Assembly (NCBI RefSeq): GCF_024172185.1
Contig: NZ_JAMZEC010000001.1
Location: 2,914,001 to 2,978,000 of the forward strand
Reading direction: 5' to 3'
Length of the DNA: 64,000 nucleotides
From: Nonomuraea roseoviolacea subsp. carminata
GTDB lineage: Bacteria; Actinomycetota; Actinomycetes; Streptosporangiales; Streptosporangiaceae
Every line of letters begins with the position of its first letter. The first letter of the stretch is position 1. The position numbers and the translations under genes are program-made. The notes below the pieces were generated by a model. The model was not told where the DNA came from. It worked only from the letters and a program-made list of their open reading frames with translations, and searched no databases. This document shows positions 57,203 to 64,000 of the stretch, piece by piece.

Positions 57203-59124
57203 GCGAGCGCGAGCCGATCAGCCGCGTGAGCGAGCGTGAGCCGCGGGTCACGGCGGCGGCCCTGGCACGCTGTGCCACCCGGGCCGCCGCGCTGGTGTGG
57301 CGGTCGGCGCCGCTCCACGTCCTCGGTTACCTGGCGGTCACGGTCGTCGGCGCCGCCGTCCCGGTCACCGTGGCCTGGCTGACCAAGGCCGTGCTGGACG
57401 GGGTGGCGCACCGGCAGACCGGGGCCTTGCTCGCCCCGGCGATCGCCATCGCCGTGGCCGGGACGGCCGCGGCGGCGGCCACACACGCCGGGCAGTACCT
57501 GCGCGCCGAGGTGGACCGGCGCGCGGCGCTCGACGCGAAGGACGAGCTGTTCGCGGCGGTGTCCCGCTTCACGGGGCTGGACAGGTTCGAGACCCCGGCC
57601 TTCCTCGACCGGCTGCGGCTGGCCCAGCAGAGCGCGAGCAACCCGGGCCGGCTGGTGGACACCGCGCTCTCGGCCGCGCGCAGCGCGGTGACCGTCACCG
57701 GCTTCGTCGCCTCTCTGGCTCTGGTCAACACCGCGTTCACCGCGCTGGTCCTGCTGTCGGCCCTACCCGCGCTGCTCATCGAGCTGCGGCTGTCGCGGCA
57801 ACGGGCCGCGATGTTGTGGCGGATCGGGCCGGCCGAGCGCCGCGAGTTCTTCTACGCCCGGCTGATGTCCACGGTGGACGCCGCCAAGGAGATCCGCCTG
57901 TTCGACCTCGGCGCCTTCCTGCGGCTGCGCATGCTGACCGAGCTGCGCACCGCGAACGCCGCCCGCCGCCGCATGGACCGGCGGGAGCTCCTCGTCCAGG
58001 GCGGCCTGGCGGGGGCCTCGGCCGTCGTCGCCGGCGCCGGACTGGTGTGGGCGATCACGGCGGCCGGGCAGGGACGGCTCGGCGTCGGCGACGTGTCGAT
58101 GTTCGCGGCGGCGCTGGCCGGCGTGCAGGCGGCGCTGAGCGGCCTGGTGGGGTCCGGGGTGATGGCGTACGAGCACCTGCTGACCTTCCACCACCACGTC
58201 GAGATCGTGGACGCCGCCCCGGAGCCGTCCCACCGCCCCGCCTCGTTGGCTCCGCTGCGGCGGGGCATCGAACTCCGTGACGTCTGGTTCCGCTACGGCC
58301 CCGACCATCCCTGGATCCTGCGCGGCGTCGACCTGTTCATCCCGTACGGGGAGACCGTCGCGCTGGTCGGCCGCAACGGCGCCGGCAAGAGCACGCTGGT
58401 GAAGCTGCTGTGCCGGTTCTACGACCCCACCCGCGGCACCATCCTGTGGGACGGCACCGACCTGCGCGACGTGCCGCCGGAGGCGCTGCGCGCCCGGATC
58501 GGCGCGACCTTCCAGGACTTCGTGTCGTACGAGCTGACGGCCACCGACAACATCGCGGTGGGCGACCTCCCCGCCGCGGCCGACCGGACGCGCATCGAGC
58601 GGGCGGCGCGGGACGCCGGCGTCCACGACACCCTGACGGCCCTGCCCCACGGCTACCGCACCCTGCTGAGCCGCGGATTTCCGCTGGAGGAGGAGGGCGA
58701 GGACGAGGAGGGCCCGGACTCCGGTGCGTCGCTCTCCGGTGCGTCGCTCTCCGGCGTGTCGCTCTCCGGCGGGCAGTGGCAGCGGCTGGCGCTCGCCCGG
58801 GCGTTCCTGCGCCGCGACCGGGACCTGATGATCCTCGACGAGCCCAGCTCCGGCCTGGACCCCGAGGCCGAGCACGAGGTGCACCGGCGCCTCGCCGAGC
58901 TGCGGTCCGGGCGCACCAGTGTCGTCGTCTCCCACCGGCTCGGCGCGGTCCGGGACGCCGGGCGCATCGTGGTGCTGGCCGACGGTGTCGTCATCGAGAC
59001 GGGCACGCACGCGGGGCTGCTGGCCGCGGGCGGCACGTACGCGCGGCTGTTCGACCGGCAGGCGGCCGGGTACCGGGACGACGCGGAACCCGCGACGGCC
59101 GAGGCGACAGGACCGTCGCGGTGA
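57199..59124 (+). CDS. ABC exporter with fused permease and ATPase domains
   Basis: 641 residues from GTG 57199, overlapping the previous stop by 4 nt. About six membrane spans (1-310) then the ATPase domain: Walker A VGRNGAGKST (about 391-398), Q loop ATFQDF, signature LSGGQ (522-526), Walker B LMILDEPSSGLDP, H loop VVSHRLG. No C39 peptidase domain at the N-terminus, so processing must be done by another enzyme. Two duplications: SEREP at the start (27-bp repeat; a GTG at 57226 could be the true start) and a 15-bp triplication (SGASL units) placed immediately before LSGGQ. Likely exports the Cys-rich peptide. Confidence 0.9.
   Translation: MSEREPISRVSEREPRVTAAALARCATRAAALVWRSAPLHVLGYLAVTVVGAAVPVTVAWLTKAVLDGVAHRQTGALLAPAIAIAVAGTAAAAATHAGQYLRAEVDRRAALDAKDELFAAVSRFTGLDRFETPAFLDRLRLAQQSASNPGRLVDTALSAARSAVTVTGFVASLALVNTAFTALVLLSALPALLIELRLSRQRAAMLWRIGPAERREFFYARLMSTVDAAKEIRLFDLGAFLRLRMLTELRTANAARRRMDRRELLVQGGLAGASAVVAGAGLVWAITAAGQGRLGVGDVSMFAAALAGVQAALSGLVGSGVMAYEHLLTFHHHVEIVDAAPEPSHRPASLAPLRRGIELRDVWFRYGPDHPWILRGVDLFIPYGETVALVGRNGAGKSTLVKLLCRFYDPTRGTILWDGTDLRDVPPEALRARIGATFQDFVSYELTATDNIAVGDLPAAADRTRIERAARDAGVHDTLTALPHGYRTLLSRGFPLEEEGEDEEGPDSGASLSGASLSGVSLSGGQWQRLALARAFLRRDRDLMILDEPSSGLDPEAEHEVHRRLAELRSGRTSVVVSHRLGAVRDAGRIVVLADGVVIETGTHAGLLAAGGTYARLFDRQAAGYRDDAEPATAEATGPSR
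58720..58770. repeat. 15-bp tandem repeat next to the ABC signature motif
   Basis: The unit TCCGGTGCGTCGCTC starts at 58720, 58735 and 58750. It encodes SGASL, SGASL, SGVSL and then the genuine SLSGGQ. The repeat appears to have arisen by duplication of the signature codons themselves. Confidence 0.85.
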
Positions 59125-59567
59125 GCGGGGCGGTGGCTCTCGTCGCCGGCCCCGGCCTCCTCGTGGCGTTTGTCGCCGTGATCGTCGGGGTGCGGCGGCG
59201 GTACCTGGTGGTGACCGTCCACGGCGAGAGCATGCTGCCGACGTACCGGCCGGGAGAGCGGGTGCTGGTCCGGCGGGCGCGGGCCGGCTCGCTGCGGACC
59301 GGGCAGGTCGTCGTCCTCAGGGAGCTCGTTCCCGACGGTCAGGCCGAGCCGAGGCCCCACTGGATCGTCAAGCGCGTCACCGCCCTGCCGGGCGACCCCG
59401 TCCCGCGCGACACCGTCCCCGCCCTGCGGGCCGCGGCCGGCACCCGGGTCCCGGCCGGCCACCTGGTCGTCCTGGGCGACAACCCTGACCGTTCGCACGA
59501 CTCCCGCCACTCCGGCTATCTGACGACGGACCGCCTGTACGGGGTGGTCCTTCGCCGGCTCGGCTAG
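59121..59567 (+). CDS. S26-family signal peptidase
   Basis: 148 residues from GTG 59121, overlapping the ABC gene stop by 4 nt (GTGA). An N-terminal membrane span (about 4-24) precedes the catalytic Ser in VTVHGESMLPTYRPGE (S37) and the catalytic Lys in HWIVKRVTALPGD (K84); the family box GDNPDRSHDSR is present. It is shorter than housekeeping LepB and belongs to the small S26 type. It probably cuts the leader from the Cys-rich peptide during or after export. The stop overlaps the convergent TPR gene stop as CTAG. Confidence 0.9.
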   Translation: MSGAVALVAGPGLLVAFVAVIVGVRRRYLVVTVHGESMLPTYRPGERVLVRRARAGSLRTGQVVVLRELVPDGQAEPRPHWIVKRVTALPGDPVPRDTVPALRAAAGTRVPAGHLVVLGDNPDRSHDSRHSGYLTTDRLYGVVLRRLG

Positions 59568-59848
59568 CCGGGCGGATCCTCTCGGGTCTCCGCCACGTCC
59601 ACCATCGTCCGCGCGCCGAGCGGGAACACCGTTCGCACCAGCTCGGCGCCCGCGAGCGCGGCCTCGACGTGTCCCATGGAATTGAGCGCCTGTCCGCGCG
59701 AGCCGAGCGCGTAGCCGTGGCCGGGCACGAGGTCGAGGGCCCGGGTGAACTCCTCGACGGCTGCTTCGTGGCGCCCCGCCAGCCGATGCTCCTCCCCGCG
59801 TTCGGCCGCCTTCTCCGCCCTCTCCACCCTTGGGTCGGCGAGTCCCAC
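59564..59848 (-). CDS. TPR-repeat protein, 94 residues
   Basis: From GTG 59848. Two TPR-like helical pairs are visible (AAERGEEHRLAGRHEAAVEE, FTRALDLVPGHGYALGSRGQ, ALNSMGHVEAALAGAELV). Soluble and cytosolic. Its stop codon overlaps the stop of the convergent S26 gene. A protein-interaction module with unknown partner; it may be a fragment of a longer TPR regulator. Confidence 0.7.
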   Translation of the reverse strand: MGLADPRVERAEKAAERGEEHRLAGRHEAAVEEFTRALDLVPGHGYALGSRGQALNSMGHVEAALAGAELVRTVFPLGARTMVDVAETREDPPG

Positions 59849-59937
59849 AGCGCCCCCCGGAGAAGCGATCAGTTACCCCCAACGACTCCGCATGCGCGGC
59901 GAAAGTTCCGAGAAGCGACCACCTGGAGGGCGCAGGG

Positions 59938-60726
59938 TCACTTCGTCAGCACCCGGATCTGATCGGCCGGAGGAGCGGCCACGGCCGTATCGCCCCAGTG
60001 GGAAAAGGTGATCTCCGTCGGGGTCTTCGCGGTCAGTCTCAGCCGCACTGGCCGCCCCTGGCCGTCGAGCCAGAGCTCGTACGTGGCCCGCGCGCCGTAC
60101 TCCGTGAGCAACTGGTCGCGCAGCCGCGTCCGTGCCGCCCTGTCGCCGGCCCGGACCAGGCCGTACTCGTCCTCGGTGTCCTGCATGAGCGGCAGCGGGT
60201 CGTACACCTCAAGGAACGCACCGAGATCCATCGCGTCGAGCGCCTCCCGCACGTCGATGGTGACCGTGTAATGGTCGAGCCCGCCATCGGATGCCGGGCC
60301 GCTCACTCGTCCTCTCGCTGCCAGCAGCGCGCACACCCGGTGGCCGTTCACCAGCGTCATGGCCTGGCCCGTCACCACGCCGATGCCCCACAGGTTGTAC
60401 GGCTCGTGCTCTTCGGTGATCCTGTCCCAGCTCTTGCCGGGTGCCACCTCCTCCCCCTGCGTCTGCATGTACGACGCACCGCCCGTCCGGACGAGCCGCC
60501 CGCGCAAGCCCCCGCCCAGGTCGGCGGAGACGTCCTGGTCCTGCCCCTTGGTGACCACGGTCGCGCTCTGGATCCCCTTCTTCGCCACCCGCTTGACGTC
60601 CGGGCGAGCCCGCAGATACGTCTCGACATATCCCGCGACCTCGGGAGCGGTCTTCCCTCCCCAGCCGCAACCCGCCACCAGCAGCGCCAACACGGTGATC
60701 ACCACATATCTCGGCACGCCGGGCAT
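59938..60726 (-). CDS. Secreted lipoprotein, LppX/LprG-like
   Basis: 262 residues. The signal peptide ends in the lipobox LLVAGCGWGG. The mature domain has alternating strands (RGRLVRTGGASYMQTQGEEV, DHYTVTIDVREALDAM, YELWLDGQGRPVRLRLTAKT), the pattern of LolA/LprG-like lipid or glycolipid carriers. The substrate is unknown. It is anchored outside the cell membrane. Confidence 0.78.
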   Translation of the reverse strand: MPGVPRYVVITVLALLVAGCGWGGKTAPEVAGYVETYLRARPDVKRVAKKGIQSATVVTKGQDQDVSADLGGGLRGRLVRTGGASYMQTQGEEVAPGKSWDRITEEHEPYNLWGIGVVTGQAMTLVNGHRVCALLAARGRVSGPASDGGLDHYTVTIDVREALDAMDLGAFLEVYDPLPLMQDTEDEYGLVRAGDRAARTRLRDQLLTEYGARATYELWLDGQGRPVRLRLTAKTPTEITFSHWGDTAVAAPPADQIRVLTK

Positions 60727-60907
60727 GCTCGCACAGCCGCGTGCAGAGCCCCCTGGGCAAGACGTGCAGAACTAGTGCGGAAAGACCCTGGCGGGCACAT
60801 CGACCCAGTGATCGAGCCGTTCGGTCAGGATCCCTTGGCCTTGTGCGATCATGACGTTGACCTCAACCTCGGCCGGCGTCGCCGCGCGCCTTCCTAGGCT
60901 GACAGGC

Positions 60908-62050
60908 ATGCGACTGCGCTGGATGACGAGCATGCTCGGTGCGGCCGCCGTCGCCGCGGCCTCCTGCGCTGCCCCGCCCACCCCCATGGCGGCGGCCCCC
61001 CAGCCCGTGTCGTCGCCGCGGCGGCAGCACCCACAGGTCTCCGAACGCGAATCCCCGACCGACGTCTACGCCCACGACAGGCCGGGGATGCTCGACCCGA
61101 AGGTCCGGAACGTGACCCCTCGCGTGTACGTCCCCAACAGCGAGTCGGGCACGGTGGACGTGATCAACCCGCGGACCTTCCAGGTCGTGCGCCACTTCCG
61201 GGTCGGCAGCCTGCCCCAGCACGTCGTGCCCTCCTGGGACCTCAGGACGCTGTGGGTCAACGAGAACAAGGGCAACAACCTCACCCCCATCGACCCGGTG
61301 ACGGGCCGCCCCGGCAGGCCGGTGCCCGTGGACGACCCGTACAACCTGTACTTCACCCCCGACGGCTCGTACGCCCTGGTCATGGCCGAGCGCAACAACC
61401 GCCTCGACTTCCGCGACCCCCGCACGATGCGCCTGGTCCGCTCCCTCCCTCTGCCGTGCCGGGGCGTCAACCACGGCGACTTCACCGCCGACGGATCCGT
61501 GTTCCTGGCCAGCTGCGAGTTCTCCGGGCAGCTTGTGGCGATCGACTGGAAGCGTCCCCGCGTACGGAAAGTGATCAGCGTCGGGGCGGGGAACATGCCG
61601 CAGGACGTCAAGCTCTCGCCCGACGGCCGGGTCTTCTACGTCGCCGACATGATGGCCGGCGGCACCTGGATCATCGACGCCGCCGCCTTCCGGCGTCTGG
61701 GCTTCCTGCGCACCGGCAAGGGCGCGCACGGCCTGTACGTCAGCAGGGACTCGCGCTCCCTCTACGTCTCCAACCGGGACGAGGGGACCGTCTCCGTCGT
61801 CTCCTTCGCCGGCCGCAAGGTGGTCGACCGGTGGCGGATCCCGGGCGGCGGCTCACCCGACATGGGTGGGGTGTCGGCGGACGGCAAGCAGCTCTGGCTG
61901 TCCGGCAGGTATCACGGGGTCGTGTACGTCTTCTCCACCGGGACGGGCAAGCTGCTGCACACGATCAAGGTGGGCCGGGGACCGCACGGCCTGTGCTTCT
62001 TCCCCCAGCCCGGACGCTACTCCCTCGGCCACACCGGCGTGTTCCGATGA
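60908..62050 (+). CDS. Secreted YVTN-type beta-propeller lipoprotein
   Basis: 380 residues from ATG 60908. N-terminal signal with possible lipobox VAAASCAAPP. The mature protein contains seven or so repeats of the YVTN/cytochrome-D1-like propeller (RVYVPNSESGTVDVINPRTF, TLWVNENKGNNLTPIDPVTG, VFYVADMMAGGTWIIDAAAF, SLYVSNRDEGTVSVVSFAGR). It acts outside the cell, perhaps as a binding or scaffold protein. Divergent from the LppX-like gene. Confidence 0.85.
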   Translation: MRLRWMTSMLGAAAVAAASCAAPPTPMAAAPQPVSSPRRQHPQVSERESPTDVYAHDRPGMLDPKVRNVTPRVYVPNSESGTVDVINPRTFQVVRHFRVGSLPQHVVPSWDLRTLWVNENKGNNLTPIDPVTGRPGRPVPVDDPYNLYFTPDGSYALVMAERNNRLDFRDPRTMRLVRSLPLPCRGVNHGDFTADGSVFLASCEFSGQLVAIDWKRPRVRKVISVGAGNMPQDVKLSPDGRVFYVADMMAGGTWIIDAAAFRRLGFLRTGKGAHGLYVSRDSRSLYVSNRDEGTVSVVSFAGRKVVDRWRIPGGGSPDMGGVSADGKQLWLSGRYHGVVYVFSTGTGKLLHTIKVGRGPHGLCFFPQPGRYSLGHTGVFR

Positions 62051-62393
62051 CCGGTGTGGGCGGCGACGCACAGAAAGCCAGGACACCCGGAATTGAGTGA
62101 CCTCGAGCCAGGAAAGGTGCATATGCGTCGTTCGTCTCCGCGCGGCGCGACGAGGTGCACGCCCGCGAGGAAGTGGTGGATCTCGTCCGTGGGGGAACTC
62201 CACGCCGGCAGGTCGGTGGAACGCTCCGGTTCGGGACTGTGAGTTACCGAAGGCTCGCTGCTGACATTCGTCCACCGACAGACCCGCTCACGGCCCTCGG
62301 GTACCTCTCGTGTCAATCATCGGCCACACAGACACGGACGAGGTCTCACCGACCGTAACGTGGTGGCTGCTCCCAGGTGGGGCAGGAGGGGAG
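62051..62393. other. 340-bp region without a convincing gene
   Basis: Short frames exist on both strands (for example 62054-62242 and 62017-62316 minus), but none has a ribosome site with a recognisable protein. It is the 5' region of the nSTAND1 gene and is lower in GC than its surroundings. Confidence 0.5.
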
Positions 62394-64000
62394 ATGACGG
62401 GCGTGGTCGAAGGTGAGCCGGACCTGCCGGACCCCGGGCGGATCCGTACTCGGCACGACTTCGCGCGGGAGCTGACGCTGCTGCGCGAACGGTCGGGGAT
62501 GACCGTCCGGCAGGTGGCGGTCAAGATCGGCGTCGGCGGCGCGCACAGCACGATCGGCGACTGGTTCGCCGGGCGCGGGCTGCCGTCCACGGCCCTGCGC
62601 GACCTGCTGGTACGGCTCCTCAACGCGTGCGGCGCGGACGATCCCGACACAGTCGAACAGTGGTTACGCGCCTGGCTGCGGGTCCGGCGGGCACCTGGTC
62701 GCCGTCCGGTGGGGGCCGAGCCGTACAAGGGGCTGGCGAGCTTCGGGCCCGAGGACGCCGCCTGGTTCTTCGGGCGTGAGACGCTGACGAGCCTGCTGCT
62801 CGATCGGATCGACGGGCTGAGGGCGGCGGGCGGCGGGGTGCAGGTGGTCGTGGGGGCGTCCGGGGCGGGCAAGTCGTCCCTGCTGCGGGCCGGTCTGATC
62901 CCCGCCCTCTCGGCCGGACGGGTGCCGGGGGTGGCGCTGTGGCAGGAGCCGCTGCTCACCCCGGGCGCCCATCCGATGGGCGAGCTGGCCGCCCGGCTGA
63001 CACCCGCCCGGCCGTCCGGCGCCGACGCGGCGAGTCTGGCCGCGGCTATGCGTCCTGCCCCGGACGATCCGACGCCCGTGCTGGTCGTCGACCAGTTCGA
63101 GGAGGTCTTCAGCGCGTGCGCCGACGAGGGCGAGCGGCAGGCGTTCATCGGCGCCCTGTGCTCGGCGGCCGACGCCGGCGCGCTGATCGTGGTGGGCCTG
63201 CGAGCCGACTTCTACGGCCGTATGCTCCGCCATCCGCGCCTGGTCGAGGCGGTGCAGGCGGGCCAGGTCGCGGTCGGCCCGATGAGCGAGGCCGAGCTGC
63301 GCGCGGCGATCGTCGAGCCCGCCCGCAAGGCGAAGCTGGAGTTGGAGGAGGGCCTGGTCGAGCTGCTGCTGCGCGACGTGGCGCCGCCCGGCGGGCAACG
63401 GGGCACCGCTCACGAGGCAGGGGTGTTGCCGCTGCTGTCACACGCCCTGTACGCCACCTGGTCCCGTGCCCAGGGCAGACGCCTGACGATCGGCGACTAC
63501 CGCGAGGTCGGCGGGATCGACGGCGCCGTGGCGGCCAGCGCGGGCAAGGTCTACGACGAGCTCGGTCCGCGTGAGCGGGAACAGGCCCGCCGGCTGTTCC
63601 TCAGCCTGGTCCACGTAGCCTCCGACACCGCTGACACGCGCCGCCGGATGCCCACCGCCGAACTGCTCGCCGAGGGCGGGGACGGCGGGGACGACGGCGG
63701 GGACGACGGCGGGGACGAGGGCCGCGAGGACGTGCTCGACCGGTTCGTCGCGGCGCGGCTGATCACGGCCGACGTGGACACCGTGGAGATCAGCCACGAG
63801 GCGCTGCTGACCGCCTGGCCGCGGCTGCGCGCCTGGCTGGACGCGGACCGGGCGGGCCTGGTCGTGGGGCGGCGGCTGGCCGAGGCGGCCGCCACCTGGC
63901 ACCGCGAGCACCGCGACCCGGCCGCGCTGTACCGGGGCGCCCGCCTGGCCGCCGCGCGGGAATGGATGGCCGGCACGACCACCGACGCCCATCTGAGCCC
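62394..64000 (+). CDS. HTH/nSTAND1 NTPase protein, 3' end outside the window
   Basis: At least 535 residues from ATG 62394 (GGAGGGGAG upstream). An N-terminal Xre-like HTH (FARELTLLRERSGMTVRQVA) is followed from about residue 110 by the nSTAND1 start YKGLASFGPEDAAWFFGRET, Walker A VGASGAGKSS (153-162), Walker B VLVVDQFEEVF (229-239) and the C-terminal helical region with SHEALLTAWPRLRAWLDADR (from about 467). A (GGDD)n linker lies at about 427-440. The usual continuation is a WD40 propeller. Signal-sensing ATPase switch; the output is unknown. The gene is cut by the window edge. Confidence 0.88.
   Translation, partial: MTGVVEGEPDLPDPGRIRTRHDFARELTLLRERSGMTVRQVAVKIGVGGAHSTIGDWFAGRGLPSTALRDLLVRLLNACGADDPDTVEQWLRAWLRVRRAPGRRPVGAEPYKGLASFGPEDAAWFFGRETLTSLLLDRIDGLRAAGGGVQVVVGASGAGKSSLLRAGLIPALSAGRVPGVALWQEPLLTPGAHPMGELAARLTPARPSGADAASLAAAMRPAPDDPTPVLVVDQFEEVFSACADEGERQAFIGALCSAADAGALIVVGLRADFYGRMLRHPRLVEAVQAGQVAVGPMSEAELRAAIVEPARKAKLELEEGLVELLLRDVAPPGGQRGTAHEAGVLPLLSHALYATWSRAQGRRLTIGDYREVGGIDGAVAASAGKVYDELGPREREQARRLFLSLVHVASDTADTRRRMPTAELLAEGGDGGDDGGDDGGDEGREDVLDRFVAARLITADVDTVEISHEALLTAWPRLRAWLDADRAGLVVGRRLAEAAATWHREHRDPAALYRGARLAAAREWMAGTTTDAHLS

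Noticed and set aside
62054-62316. Short frames on both strands before the nSTAND1 gene
   Set aside because: No ribosome sites and no resemblance to a protein family.

Overview
The window looks like chromosomal DNA of a high-GC filamentous actinomycete, most likely a Streptosporangiaceae-type organism such as Nonomuraea (inference). The grounds are very high GC, strong G/C preference at third codon positions, many GTG starts, SARP and SARP/NB-ARC regulators, a kinase/WD40 and an nSTAND1 protein, and the actinobacterial tRNA-Met/rpmG/hadA/hadB block. No CRISPR array, complete insertion sequence, rRNA operon or replication origin was seen.

Layout. 0.1-2.7 kb: tRNA-Met, rpmG, hadA, hadB and a glycosyltransferase-like gene, all on the minus strand. 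2.9-7.2 kb: a large kinase/WD40 membrane protein, a small unknown gene, a second CAU tRNA and tRNA-Thr(GGT). 7.3-12.4 kb: NlpC/P60 and GH25 wall hydrolases, a DrrAB-like ABC exporter and a Ca2+/H+ antiporter. 12.4-22.0 kb: a sugar-uptake operon (binding protein, two permeases, GH36-like alpha-galactosidase, LacI regulator, helical-barrel glycosidase), then a class V aminotransferase divergent from a second, closely related LacI regulator. Three near-identical sites containing TGAACGTTCA tie these units together. 22-32 kb: Nudix hydrolase, amidase, regulators including a short SARP, small membrane proteins, an alpha/beta hydrolase, one apparently frameshifted gene and an orphan FtsX-like permease. 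32.1-34.8 kb: a coupled TROVE/vWA (Ro60-like) gene and an ARPP-2-like gene. 35.1-38.2 kb: molybdate uptake operon (TOBE regulator, modA, modB, modC). 38.3-43.5 kb: ECF sigma factor with peroxiredoxin, nucleotidyltransferase-like protein, large zinc-ribbon membrane protein. 43.6-50 kb: methyltransferase, TetR/oxidoreductase pair, remnants of a DUF885 gene and an internally deleted MocR regulator, epoxide-hydrolase-like enzyme with HxlR regulator. 50-52.1 kb: a secreted parallel beta-helix protein. 53-59.6 kb: MerR regulator, then a SARP/NB-ARC/TPR regulator followed by a compact operon described below. 59.6-64 kb: TPR protein, two lipoprotein-like secreted proteins and an HTH/nSTAND1 ATPase that runs off the window.

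The most novel-looking locus is 53.5-59.6 kb. A 60-residue peptide with eight cysteines in its C-terminal 35 residues is followed by a membrane-anchored thioredoxin-like protein (CAGC), an ABC exporter and an S26 signal peptidase. The last three genes are joined by 4-nt GTGA overlaps, and the set sits downstream of its probable activator. This is best read as the production, oxidative folding, export and processing machinery for a disulfide-rich secreted peptide of unknown activity.

A second theme is short in-frame tandem duplication at gene ends and linkers. At least ten proteins or gene junctions carry two or more copies of 12-48 nt units. One of these sits directly beside the ABC signature motif of the peptide exporter.
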